Source: Caldifarciminota bacterium (GTDB lineage: Bacteria > Hydrothermota > Hydrothermia > UBA1063 > CAJXJZ01). From it: 60,743 nt of DNA. Positions 18,676 through 25,998 of this stretch are shown one piece after another. Numbering within the stretch: position 1 is the first letter of the stretch; each line of letters starts with the position of its first letter. Location: assembly GCA_027038175.1 (NCBI GenBank), contig JALVYB010000017.1, positions 1-60,743 on the forward strand, read 5' to 3'. The translations under genes were made by a program, and so were the position numbers. The notes below the pieces were generated by a model, which saw only the letters and a list, made by a program, of their open reading frames with translations, was not told where the DNA came from and ran no database searches.

Positions 18676-19695
18676 ATGTATAAATGTTCAATTTCCCTTG
18701 AAAATTTCAGGAATTTTGAATCTCTGAAGATTGGATTTAACGAGAACAAAAACATAATAACAGGCAAAAACGGAAGTGGCAAAACTTCCATTTTAGAAGC
18801 GATTTTTTTTGTCATTTTTGGTTCCTCTTTCAGAGAAAAGGACAGACAAGCCCTTATTACAACAGGAAAAGAGTATTTGAGGGTCGAACTTATTTATCGT
18901 GACGTTATTCTTGAAAGGTACATGGACCTCTATGGAAAAAGGGTTGTAAGACTCAATGGTGAAGAGGTGAAAAGAAGCGATGTTACTTCACGGTTTCTCG
19001 CAGTTTATTCCATAGGAAGGGAAAATCTTATTGATGGACCTCAACACGAAAGGAGGAAAATACTTGATAAACTCTCTGGTGTTATTATCCCAGAGTATAG
19101 AGAGTATCTCGCAAAGTACCAGAGGGTTGTATCTATAAAGAAAAATGCCATTTTCGCTGGAGACATGAATACGGTTATAGCGTCAAATGTGAAATTGTGG
19201 GAGCTTTACAGAAAAATATCCCGTGCACGTGAAAATACACTTCTATACCTTAAAAGGATAGTAGAGAAAGAGGGGCTGGGTGAAATTGAATTCTCATATA
19301 GAAAAAGCATAAGTGGATATGATGACCTTAATAGTTATGCTAAACAGGAGATAGATGAAGGGAAGATGCTTGTAGGACTCAATATGGACAGGGTGGATGT
19401 TACAGTGGATGGACTTGACGCAAGGAGTTACTATTCGCATGGTATAAAAACTTATATATGGCAGCGAATCCTTATAAAGTACATAACCATGGTAGCAGAG
19501 GAAAGTGGCAGAACTATATTTCTTCTTATGGATGAGCCTTTTGCAGTCCTCGATGAAGAAAAGAGTCAGGAACTTCTTGAAAGTACCCATGAAAATTTCG
19601 GGCAGGTTGTTTATTTTTTTACCACTCAGAGGAGTTTAAATATTGACTCATACTCAATTAACCTTGACCATGGAAGAATTAAAGCAGACGTTTGA
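18676..19695 (+). CDS. recF: DNA replication and repair protein RecF
   Basis: RecF is an SMC-like ATPase that loads RecA at gaps with RecO and RecR. The 339-aa product has Walker A GKNGSGKTS near residue 35, the signature-region DGPQHERRKILDKLSG and Walker B LLMDEPFAVLDEEKSQ near the C terminus. It is slightly shorter than the usual 360-370 aa. ATG 18676 is chosen over the upstream TTG because of the promoter geometry. It heads recF-(DciA-like)-gyrB. Confidence 0.93.
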   Translation: MYKCSISLENFRNFESLKIGFNENKNIITGKNGSGKTSILEAIFFVIFGSSFREKDRQALITTGKEYLRVELIYRDVILERYMDLYGKRVVRLNGEEVKRSDVTSRFLAVYSIGRENLIDGPQHERRKILDKLSGVIIPEYREYLAKYQRVVSIKKNAIFAGDMNTVIASNVKLWELYRKISRARENTLLYLKRIVEKEGLGEIEFSYRKSISGYDDLNSYAKQEIDEGKMLVGLNMDRVDVTVDGLDARSYYSHGIKTYIWQRILIKYITMVAEESGRTIFLLMDEPFAVLDEEKSQELLESTHENFGQVVYFFTTQRSLNIDSYSINLDHGRIKADV

Positions 19696-19954
19696 CAAAG
19701 TTGTAAGGAGCATACTTGGAGAGAAAGCAGTTAAGTATGAAATAAGGAAGGCTGTTATGGATTTTTTCAGGGAAAGGGGGATTCAAACTGAATTGTTTGA
19801 TGTGGACGTTAAAAGAAAATATGTATACATAAGGGTTGATAATCCCTATTTACGAAATGAAATGTATATGCAAAGAGTTAATCTTGAGGCATTTCTTCAT
19901 AAAAGATGCCCAGAGTCAGTGGAATTTCAGGTTAAGTTTACAGGGAGGAGATAA
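19670..19954 (+). CDS. Small DciA/DUF721-like protein
   Basis: This 94-aa protein sits between recF and gyrB, where many bacteria encode a DUF721 (DciA-type helicase-loader) protein. What is visible is an amphipathic N-terminal helix (MEELKQTFDKVVRSIL). Next comes a beta segment, KYVYIRVDNPYLRNEMYMQR, resembling the L-Y-V-x-V-x-S/N-P-x-W-x-x-E-L pattern of DUF721. The alpha-helical LEAFLHKR ends the domain. The assignment rests on that pattern and on position. The ATG at 19670 overlaps recF by 26 nt, and the stop overlaps gyrB by 1 nt. Confidence 0.6.
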   Translation: MEELKQTFDKVVRSILGEKAVKYEIRKAVMDFFRERGIQTELFDVDVKRKYVYIRVDNPYLRNEMYMQRVNLEAFLHKRCPESVEFQVKFTGRR

Positions 19955-21864
19955 TGGAAGAGAAGAAACCACTTGAGAATAGAGAAAATTATACTGCTCA
20001 GGACATAAGGGTTCTTAAGGGTCTTGAGGGTGTACGAATGAGGCCCGCTATGTATATAGGTGATGTGGGCAAGAGGGGGCTGCATCATCTTATTTATGAA
20101 ATAGTGGACAACTCGGTTGATGAGGCACTTGCAGGGTATTGCTCTGAAATCAGAATTATACTTAATGAGGATGGGAGTGTCACTATAGAGGATAATGGTA
20201 GAGGAATTCCTGTGGATATTCATCCAGAAAAGGGTGTCCCTGCCGTCCAGGTAGTTTTCACTATATTACATGCAGGTGGTAAGTTCGGTTCCAAGGCATA
20301 TCAGATATCTGGCGGTCTGCATGGTGTTGGGGCATCAGTTGTTAATGCCCTCTCTGAATGGCTTGTAGTTGAGGTAATGAGAGACGGCAAGATTTACAGG
20401 CAGAAGTATCAAAGAGGTGAAGTTATAACACCGCTCGAAGTTGTGGGAGAAACAGATCGAACAGGCACAAGGGTTACTTTTAAGCCTGATCCGGAGATCT
20501 TTAAGGTTACAGAGTTTGACTATGAGGTGCTTAGAGACCGTATCAGAGAAATATCGCTTCTGATAGGTAATGTCAGGTTTATAATTGAGGACAGAAAAAA
20601 TAACCAGAAAGACGAGTTTTATTACGAAGGTGGGCTTGTTGAGTTCGTGAATTTTCTTGATGAGGCAAAACAAAGAATTGCTGGCCCATTTTATATGAAA
20701 ACCAAGAGAGACAATGTTGAAATTGAAATAGCACTCTCTTACAATGCCGGCTATGTAGAAACAATTTTAAGTTTTGTAAATACGATAAATACCCATGAAG
20801 GCGGGACACACCTTGTTGGGTTCAAAAGTGGTCTTACAAGAGCCATTAACGATATTGCAAAGAGGTATAACCTTGTTAAAGAAAACTTCTCATTTCATGG
20901 GGATGATGTAAGAGAAGGGCTTACGGCTGTTATTCATGTGAAATTACCACAGCCGCAGTTTGAGGGGCAAACAAAAACAAAACTCGGGAATGGTTACGTA
21001 AAAGGACTTGTTGAGTCAGCCTTTTATGAGTATTTCATGCGCTGGCTCGAGGAGAACCCTAAAGAGGCGGAAAAGATAGTTGAAAAGGCCAAGACTGCAG
21101 CAAAATCAAGAGAGGCTGCGAAAAGAGCAAGAGAACTCATAAGAAGAAAGAGTTTTATAGAGTCTGATTCTCTACCTGGTAAACTCTCAGATTGTACTTC
21201 GCAGAATCCGGAGGAATCAGAGTTGTTCATAGTCGAGGGTGAGTCAGCCGGTGGGTCTGCAAAACAGGGAAGGGATCGATACTTCCAGGCTATTTTGCCT
21301 CTTAAAGGTAAAATACTCAATGTTGAAAAAGCGGCGTTGCATAAGGCACTTGCCAATGAAGAGATAAAAGTACTTCTGTCTGCCATTGATGCAGGGCTTA
21401 AAGACGAATGTGACCCCGGTAAAGCGCGTTATCACAAGATTATAATAATGACCGATGCAGACGTTGATGGAGCCCATATAAGAACCCTGCTTCTCACGTT
21501 CTTTTACAGGTTCATGAAACCGCTTGTTGAGGCTGGCTATATTTACATAGCGCAGCCTCCCCTGTACCGTGTTCAGAAAGGCAAGAAGGTTTATTACGTA
21601 TACTCTGATAAAGAACTTGAAGAGAAACTCAAAGAACTGGGAGAAGGGGTGCACATACAGAGATACAAGGGTCTTGGTGAGATGAACCCGGAACAGCTAT
21701 GGGACACCACCATGAATCCGGAAAACAGGGTCTTAAAGCGCGTAACCGTGGAAGATGCCGCGGAGGCTGATAGACTGTTTTCAATACTTATGGGAGACAA
21801 GGTAGAACCACGTAGAGAATTTATAGAACGTAACGCAAAGAAGGTTAGCAATCTTGATGTGTAA
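19954..21864 (+). CDS. gyrB: DNA gyrase subunit B
   Basis: GyrB is the ATPase and TOPRIM subunit of gyrase, which introduces negative supercoils. The 636-aa product has the GHKL motifs EIVDNSVDEALAGYC, EDNGRGIPVDIH and GGLHGVGASVVNALS. The TOPRIM motifs EGESAGGSAKQGRDR and DADVDGAHIRTLLLTFFYR follow, with the tail QRYKGLGEMNPEQLWDTTM. Length is that of GyrB without the enterobacterial insertion. The recF linkage favours gyrB over parE. gyrA is not in the window. Confidence 0.95.
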   Translation: MEEKKPLENRENYTAQDIRVLKGLEGVRMRPAMYIGDVGKRGLHHLIYEIVDNSVDEALAGYCSEIRIILNEDGSVTIEDNGRGIPVDIHPEKGVPAVQVVFTILHAGGKFGSKAYQISGGLHGVGASVVNALSEWLVVEVMRDGKIYRQKYQRGEVITPLEVVGETDRTGTRVTFKPDPEIFKVTEFDYEVLRDRIREISLLIGNVRFIIEDRKNNQKDEFYYEGGLVEFVNFLDEAKQRIAGPFYMKTKRDNVEIEIALSYNAGYVETILSFVNTINTHEGGTHLVGFKSGLTRAINDIAKRYNLVKENFSFHGDDVREGLTAVIHVKLPQPQFEGQTKTKLGNGYVKGLVESAFYEYFMRWLEENPKEAEKIVEKAKTAAKSREAAKRARELIRRKSFIESDSLPGKLSDCTSQNPEESELFIVEGESAGGSAKQGRDRYFQAILPLKGKILNVEKAALHKALANEEIKVLLSAIDAGLKDECDPGKARYHKIIIMTDADVDGAHIRTLLLTFFYRFMKPLVEAGYIYIAQPPLYRVQKGKKVYYVYSDKELEEKLKELGEGVHIQRYKGLGEMNPEQLWDTTMNPENRVLKRVTVEDAAEADRLFSILMGDKVEPRREFIERNAKKVSNLDV

Positions 21865-21929
21865 CTCGTTGTGCCTTAATGTTGTATGCGAAATGTTTTG
21901 TGGGGCAATGAACTATAAGCACAAAATAC

Positions 21930-21958
21930 TTGACAAAATGCGGAATATGCTTTAAAAA
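21930..21958 (+). promoter_or_regulatory. Sigma-70 promoter of the HU gene
   Basis: TTGACA (21930-21935), 17 nt, TAAAAA (21953-21958). The predicted start near 21965 gives a leader of about 27 nt with an AAAGGAGG. The rest of the 127-nt gap after gyrB (21865-21929) shows no convincing terminator. Confidence 0.75.
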
Positions 21959-21991
21959 TTAGATACTTCAGAACAAAAAGGAGGATGGTAG

Positions 21992-22267
21992 ATGAATAAG
22001 CAAGAACTAATCGCTGAGGTAGCCCAGAGGGCAGGTCTCACAAAGAAAGATGCATCTATGGCAGTAAATGCTATGCTGGAAGCCATCAAGACCGCACTTT
22101 CAAAGAAGGAAGCAGTAAGACTGATTGGGTTCGGTACATTCGATGTAAAGAAGAGAGCGGCCAGGAAGGGTAGAAATCCGAGAACTGGCGCAGAACTTAA
22201 AATACCTGCAAGAAATGCAGTAGTCTTCAGACCTGCCAACGCTCTCAAGGACATAGTCAACAAGTAA
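21992..22267 (+). CDS. hup: DNA-binding protein HU (first copy)
   Basis: HU is a small dimeric histone-like protein that bends DNA and organises the nucleoid. The 91-aa product is collinear with HU: MNKQELIAEVAQRAGLTKKDA, then IGFGTFDVKKRAARKGRNPRTG with the RNPRTG beta-arm, and IPARNAVVFRPANALK. AAAGGAGG lies 7 nt before the ATG. It has its own promoter and terminator. A second HU-family gene lies 2.8 kb downstream. Confidence 0.97.
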   Translation: MNKQELIAEVAQRAGLTKKDASMAVNAMLEAIKTALSKKEAVRLIGFGTFDVKKRAARKGRNPRTGAELKIPARNAVVFRPANALKDIVNK

Positions 22268-22289
22268 ACTTGCTATCACACAAACACAG

Positions 22290-22332
22290 GAGGGGACTCA
22301 CTGATAAAGTGAAGTCCCCTCTATATATTTTG
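22290..22332 (+). terminator. HU terminator, overlapping the start of the downstream lipoprotein gene
   Basis: GAGGGGACT (22290-22298) pairs with AGTCCCCTC (22313-22321). The stem continues inward as CAC/GTG (22299-22301 with 22309-22311) across a one-base bulge and a 7-nt loop. TATATATTTT follows. The GTG of the inner stem is the likely start codon of the next gene, and AGGAGGGG in the 5' arm is its only ribosome-binding site. Folding would hide both. Confidence 0.85.
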
Positions 22333-22890
22333 CACTTCTTTTTCCTGTTACTCGTTATTTTTTTATCATGTGACCTTTTCTCTCTCAGAAAACCTGAGGA
22401 ATCAGGTGGAGGAGAAAAGACCCTCCCGCTTACATTTTCAGACCTTTTGACCACCTATAAAGAGAGCTTTATTGCTTCGAACATAAACCAGTATGAGGAA
22501 ATACTTTCTGACAGTTTCTATTTCAGGGTTTGTGATAGGATTTATTACTCAAATCCGGATTTTTATGCCACATGGGATAAAGATAGAGAGGTTCAGGTAA
22601 TGCAGAACCTGTTTCTATCCCTATCAATGAGCGAGACATACCCCGTTTCTTTTGATAAGTATGATGTTGTATTAATGGATACCACCTCTGCAGATAGCCA
22701 GTATGCGAGGATTGAGTATCGTGCATACCTGTATTTCTCAGGGGGTGAAATTGATACAGCAGGTGGTTTTTTAGATATTTATGGACAAAAAATAGATGAA
22801 TTCTGGCAGGTGACTCTCATCAAGGATTATGAAAATGGTGAGAGTCCCTGCCTTTCAGATATAAAGGTAAAATTTTTATCTGGTAAATAG
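22309..22890 (+). CDS. Lipoprotein of unknown function, possibly NTF2-like
   Basis: From GTG 22309 the product is 193 aa and begins MKSPLYILHFFFLLLVIFLSC. This is a lipoprotein signal with Cys at about residue 21, so it should be lipid-anchored. The mature part has LLTTYKESFIASNINQYEEILSDSFYF, reminiscent of the first helix of NTF2/SnoaL-like folds. Further similarity is not recognised. An in-frame TTG at 22270 would put the signal too far in. The start codon lies in the HU terminator stem, so expression requires read-through. It converges on argF with a 15-nt overlap. Confidence 0.75.
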   Translation: MKSPLYILHFFFLLLVIFLSCDLFSLRKPEESGGGEKTLPLTFSDLLTTYKESFIASNINQYEEILSDSFYFRVCDRIYYSNPDFYATWDKDREVQVMQNLFLSLSMSETYPVSFDKYDVVLMDTTSADSQYARIEYRAYLYFSGGEIDTAGGFLDIYGQKIDEFWQVTLIKDYENGESPCLSDIKVKFLSGK

Positions 22891-23775
22891 CTTATAAAGA
22901 ACTGCTTTTTCCGTATGAAGTCTATTCTCGGATTCCTGCAAGACTACTGATTGTGGTCCGTCAAGTACTTCGTCGGTTATCTCCTCACCTCTGTGAGCGG
23001 GCAGGCAGTGCAATACTTTAACATGTTCTGGTGCGTGTTTAAGTAATTCTGAGTTAACCTGATAGGGTCTGAACAACTTCAGTCTTTTTTCGCGCTCTGC
23101 TTCCTGCCCCATTGATGCCCACACGTCTGTGTAGATAAAATCAGCGTCTTTTACCGCCTCTTTTGGGTCCCTCACGATTTCTACTTTTGCCCCCATCTCG
23201 AGTGCTTTTTTCATGATAAATCCGTTTGGTTCATATTCATAAGGAGTTGCGATGGTAAACTTGCCGCCGAGAATGGCTGTTGCAGCAAGAAGGGAGTTTG
23301 CCACGTTATTTCCGTCTCCAATATAAGCGAGGTTGACTTCAAATTTGCCAGAAATCTCATACATGGTCATGTAGTCTGCAAGTATCTGGCATGGATGTTC
23401 CAGATCTGAGAGGGCGTTTATTACGGGATGTCTGGAGTTTTCTGCAAGTTCCAGGAGAATCCCATGATGAAAAACTCTTGCTACAACTCCATCAGTCCAG
23501 TTATCAAGGTTTTTTGCCACATCCTTTACCGATTCTCTTTTACCAAGTTGAATATCCTGAGGTGAAAGGTACACGCCTTTGCCGCCAAGGTCATAAACTG
23601 CTCTCTCAAATGTAACCCTTGTTCTGAGTGAAGGTTTCTGAAATATAAGGGCAATCATTTTACCTGAAAGAGGTTTATCGCTAATCTCACCCTTCTTAAA
23701 TTTTATAGCAATCTCAATGAGTTCCTGAAATTCTTCTTTTGTGAGGTCGTAAATAGAAAGAAAATCCTTTTTCAT
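22876..23775 (-). CDS. argF: Ornithine carbamoyltransferase
   Basis: The enzyme makes citrulline from ornithine and carbamoyl phosphate in arginine synthesis. The 299-aa product has the carbamoyl-phosphate loop SLRTRVTFE (49-57), HPCQ and the ornithine-binding HCLPAHRG. It also has TDVWASMGQE, which distinguishes it from aspartate carbamoyltransferase. GGAGGAG precedes the ATG. It follows the TPR lipoprotein by 17 nt on the minus strand and probably shares its promoter. No other arg genes are nearby. Confidence 0.96.
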   Translation of the reverse strand: MKKDFLSIYDLTKEEFQELIEIAIKFKKGEISDKPLSGKMIALIFQKPSLRTRVTFERAVYDLGGKGVYLSPQDIQLGKRESVKDVAKNLDNWTDGVVARVFHHGILLELAENSRHPVINALSDLEHPCQILADYMTMYEISGKFEVNLAYIGDGNNVANSLLAATAILGGKFTIATPYEYEPNGFIMKKALEMGAKVEIVRDPKEAVKDADFIYTDVWASMGQEAEREKRLKLFRPYQVNSELLKHAPEHVKVLHCLPAHRGEEITDEVLDGPQSVVLQESENRLHTEKAVLYKLFTR

Positions 23776-23792
23776 ACTTTTTTCTCCTCCCG

Positions 23793-24875
23793 TTACTTCC
23801 CCTTACTGAGTTGTTTATATTTATTCATTGCTTCCTTTGCCTTTTTGGTTTTTCCTATCTTCAGATAGAATACTGAAAGCATCTGATAATAATCAGGATT
23901 GTTGGGGTTAAGTTGTACCAGTTTCTCATAAGTCTCTACTGCTTTTCTATAATAATCCTTTGCCATTGATTTTTTGCCTTTATCCTCAAGTTGCTGCCCA
24001 TAGTAGTAAGCAGAAAAACCGAGATATTCCATCGCAGTCTCGTCATTGGGCACGAACTTGAGGAATTTTTCAAGCGCCTGAGATGCCACGTCATAGTGTT
24101 TGTTGACAAACGCAGCCATTCCATAGTTGAAATAGAGATTGGCATTTGCTGTGTCTTTTTCAATGGCTTTTTTGTAGGTTTCTTCTGATAGTTTTGCGAA
24201 GGTTGAGTCCTCACTTCTGTTGGCAAAATAAAAACCTGCGAGTTTGGCGTAGTTCTCAGCTGTTGGTTTTAATTCCACGGTTTTCTTGAGATTTTCTTCA
24301 GCCTTTTTTAAGTACTCTGCCTTTTTCTCAGGGTATTTATTTGCAAGTGAATCATAAATGGTTGCAAGATAACTGTAAACTAAGGGGTTTTTATCGTCTA
24401 TTTTCTTTGCTTTTTCTACATACTCCTGGGCTTTGTCAAACTTGCCTTCCTGTATGTAAATTGTTGCCACTGACAGAAGGCCGGCTTTGTTGTTTGGGGA
24501 CAGTTTAAGAGCATACTCAAAGTATTTCAGTGCCCTGTCCTTGTCCTGCGAGTAAGTATTTTTGCCCGCAGTGAGGAGAATATTAATCTCATTTTTTCCT
24601 ATTTTATCCTTTAAAACGCCGTTTTTATCAAGGTCAATAGCCTTTATGAGGTTATCCGCTGCTTCTGTATACTTCTGCATTCCCGTGTAAGCCATGGCAA
24701 GCCAGTAATAAGCCTCAGGGTCATTGGGCGCTTCCTGTACCCATGCTTTTCCCTCATTCAGGGCTTTGCGCCAGTTTCTCTGCTGTATATATATTTTTAC
24801 GCTTGTTTTATGTGGTGTACTTGCACATCCGAGGATACCGAGGGTCAGTATACCTGCTATAAATAGCTTTTTCAA
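23793..24875 (-). CDS. TPR-repeat lipoprotein
   Basis: The 360-aa product from TTG 24875 begins MKKLFIAGILTLGILGCAS, a lipoprotein signal cleaved before Cys. At least seven tetratricopeptide-like repeats follow (e.g. DPEAYYWLAMAYTGMQKYTEAADNLIKA and NPLVYSYLATIYDSLANKYPEKKAEYL). It is likely a periplasmic-facing scaffold in the outer or inner membrane. The TTG is preferred because AAGGAGG stands 8 nt upstream. The longer in-frame ATG at 24914 would bury the signal and has no such site. Confidence 0.85.
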   Translation of the reverse strand: MKKLFIAGILTLGILGCASTPHKTSVKIYIQQRNWRKALNEGKAWVQEAPNDPEAYYWLAMAYTGMQKYTEAADNLIKAIDLDKNGVLKDKIGKNEINILLTAGKNTYSQDKDRALKYFEYALKLSPNNKAGLLSVATIYIQEGKFDKAQEYVEKAKKIDDKNPLVYSYLATIYDSLANKYPEKKAEYLKKAEENLKKTVELKPTAENYAKLAGFYFANRSEDSTFAKLSEETYKKAIEKDTANANLYFNYGMAAFVNKHYDVASQALEKFLKFVPNDETAMEYLGFSAYYYGQQLEDKGKKSMAKDYYRKAVETYEKLVQLNPNNPDYYQMLSVFYLKIGKTKKAKEAMNKYKQLSKGK

Positions 24876-24902
24876 GATTTTTACCTCCTTTTTATGGGCA
24901 AT

Positions 24903-24931
24903 ATTATAACTCATTAAAAAAGGATGAACAA
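24903..24931 (-). promoter_or_regulatory. Promoter of the TPR lipoprotein-argF operon
   Basis: Read on the minus strand: TTGTTC (24931-24926), 17 nt, TATAAT (24908-24903). The predicted start near 24896 gives a leader of about 20 nt containing AAGGAGG. It is divergent from the HU2 promoter 40 nt away. Confidence 0.7.
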
Positions 24932-24969
24932 AGACAATGTTGCAACTTTATAGTATACAATCGCTTGGC

Positions 24970-24998
24970 TTGACTGTCCCTCTGTGAGTTGGTATAAT
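24970..24998 (+). promoter_or_regulatory. Promoter of the second HU-bS22-like-tRNA-gatB operon
   Basis: TTGACT (24970-24975), 17 nt, consensus TATAAT (24993-24998). The leader of about 26 nt contains AAGGAGG. No further promoter is visible before position 32743, so this may drive the whole plus-strand run. Confidence 0.85.
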
Positions 24999-25030
24999 TT
25001 CAGAACTTTTGAAAGGCAAGGAGGAAAGAA

Positions 25031-25309
25031 ATGAAGAAGGCAGATCTGGTAGATAGAATTGCAGAGGAGACCGGTCTCACCAAAAAGGATGTATACATAG
25101 TTATAAACGAGTTTATCGCTCAGATAAAACAGGCTTTATGGAATGAGGAGCGCGTTGACCTGAGGGGGTTCGGGGTTTTTGAGGTGAAAACGAGAAAGCC
25201 CCGTATAGGAAGGAACCCCAGAACAAGAGAAAAGGTTGAAATTCCAGGAAGAAAGGTTGTAACCTTTAAACCTTCCAAACTATTTAAAGTAATTAAGGAG
25301 GAAAAGTAA
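25031..25309 (+). CDS. HU/IHF-family DNA-binding protein (second copy)
   Basis: The 92-aa product keeps the HU fold: MKKADLVDRIAEETGLTKKDV, LRGFGVFEVKTRKPRIGRNPRTREKVEIPGRKVVTFKPSK. It differs from the first HU by IHF-like features, such as VDLRGFGVFEVK and the more basic arm. It could form homodimers or a heterodimer with the 21992 product. Its stop shares an A with the start of the next small gene. Confidence 0.93.
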   Translation: MKKADLVDRIAEETGLTKKDVYIVINEFIAQIKQALWNEERVDLRGFGVFEVKTRKPRIGRNPRTREKVEIPGRKVVTFKPSKLFKVIKEEK

Positions 25310-25404
25310 TGCCCTGCGGAAGGAAGAGAAAGAGAAAGAAGATAAAGACTCATAAACTCAAGAAGAGAAGGAAAAGAGACAGGCATAAGAAAAAGAAAAG
25401 ATAA
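25309..25404 (+). CDS. 31-aa bS22/mS38 (AURKAIP1/COX24)-like ribosomal protein
   Basis: This very short basic peptide, MPCGRKRKRKKIKTHKLKKR followed by RKRDRHKKKKR, fits the AURKAIP1/COX24 domain pattern (K-K-x-K-x-H-K-x-K-K-R-x-x-x-x-R-H-K). Members include mitochondrial mS38 and short bacterial proteins near the 30S decoding centre, common in Bacteroidetes and Chlorobi. It overlaps the HU2 stop by 1 nt, with AAGGAGG upstream inside the end of HU2. It is absent from most automatic ORF calls because of its size. Assignment is by motif memory. Confidence 0.8.
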   Translation: MPCGRKRKRKKIKTHKLKKRRKRDRHKKKKR

Positions 25405-25407
25405 GTA

Positions 25408-25908
25408 ATGCGATTGGTTGTTTTGTCCGATACGCACATACCTCATCGGGCAAAAACCCTGCCTGATGAGGTATGGTCTTATATAGAGAATAGCGATGGT
25501 GTAATACATGCTGGAGATTTCTCCTCTTATGATTTTTACCTTGAACTTAAAGCCCATCTTGGGGAAAAAAATATTTATGCCGTTCATGGTAACATGGATG
25601 ATGAAGACCTTTTTAAAGAACTTCCAGAAGTTCTAAAATTCCAGGCTGAGGGAGTAAAAATAGGAGTTTATCACGGTGTTGGAGCACCTTTTGGTATTGA
25701 AAAGAGGGTTTTGAAAAAGTTCTCTGATGATTTACCCCAATTAATTATCTTTGGTCATTCCCACATACCCACAAAGAAGGAAATAGACGGAGTTTTGCTT
25801 TTTAATCCTGGAAGCCCGACCGATAAAATCTTCACAAGGACGAATTCATTTGGTTTGCTTGAAATAAAAGAAGGTAGTTTCGAAATCAATCACATTAAAT
25901 TAAGTTGA
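25408..25908 (+). CDS. YfcE/MJ0936-family metallophosphoesterase
   Basis: The 166-aa product has the calcineurin-like metal motifs in order: DTH (8-10), HAGD, HGNMD, H in VYHGV and GHSH. This composition and size match the YfcE/MJ0936 phosphodiesterases acting on small phosphodiesters; the substrate here is unknown. It starts 3 nt after the bS22-like gene with only a weak ribosome-binding site, so it is probably coupled. A strong RNA hairpin (25438-25474) lies 30 nt into the gene. Confidence 0.92.
   Translation: MRLVVLSDTHIPHRAKTLPDEVWSYIENSDGVIHAGDFSSYDFYLELKAHLGEKNIYAVHGNMDDEDLFKELPEVLKFQAEGVKIGVYHGVGAPFGIEKRVLKKFSDDLPQLIIFGHSHIPTKKEIDGVLLFNPGSPTDKIFTRTNSFGLLEIKEGSFEINHIKLS
25438..25474 (+). 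other. 14-bp RNA hairpin within the phosphoesterase gene
   Basis: ATACCTCATCGGGC (25438-25451) pairs with GCCTGATGAGGTAT (25461-25474) over 14 bp, one being a G-U wobble. A 9-nt loop closes it. No T-run follows, so termination is unlikely. It may affect ribosome passage or processing of the transcript that carries the tRNA downstream. Confidence 0.8.
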
Positions 25909-25913
25909 ATGTT

Positions 25914-25987
25914 GCGCCCGTAGCTCAAAAGGATAGAGCACGAGATTCCGGATCTCGGGGCTGGGGGTTCGATTCCCTCCGGGCGCG
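25914..25987 (+). tRNA. tRNA-Arg (anticodon CCG)
   Basis: The full cloverleaf folds: acceptor GCGCCCG with CGGGCGC, D-arm GCTC/GAGC, anticodon stem CGAGA/TCTCG with loop TTCCGGA, and T-arm GGGGG/CCCTC with loop TTCGATT. Anticodon CCG is at 25948-25950 and reads CGG. Discriminator G is at 25987; CCA is not encoded. It lies 5 nt after the phosphoesterase stop and 11 nt before nif3, all in one orientation. It must be cut from a mixed mRNA unless it has an unseen promoter. Confidence 0.96.
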
Positions 25988-25998
25988 GGAAAAAGGTT

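Noticed and set aside
21869-21925. TTGTGC...GCACAA as a gyrB terminator
   Set aside because: The arms are only 6 bp with a very long loop and no T-run.
21865-21991. Possible replication origin after gyrB
   Set aside because: No DnaA-box-like TTATCCACA cluster or AT-rich repeats are present; the gap holds the HU promoter.
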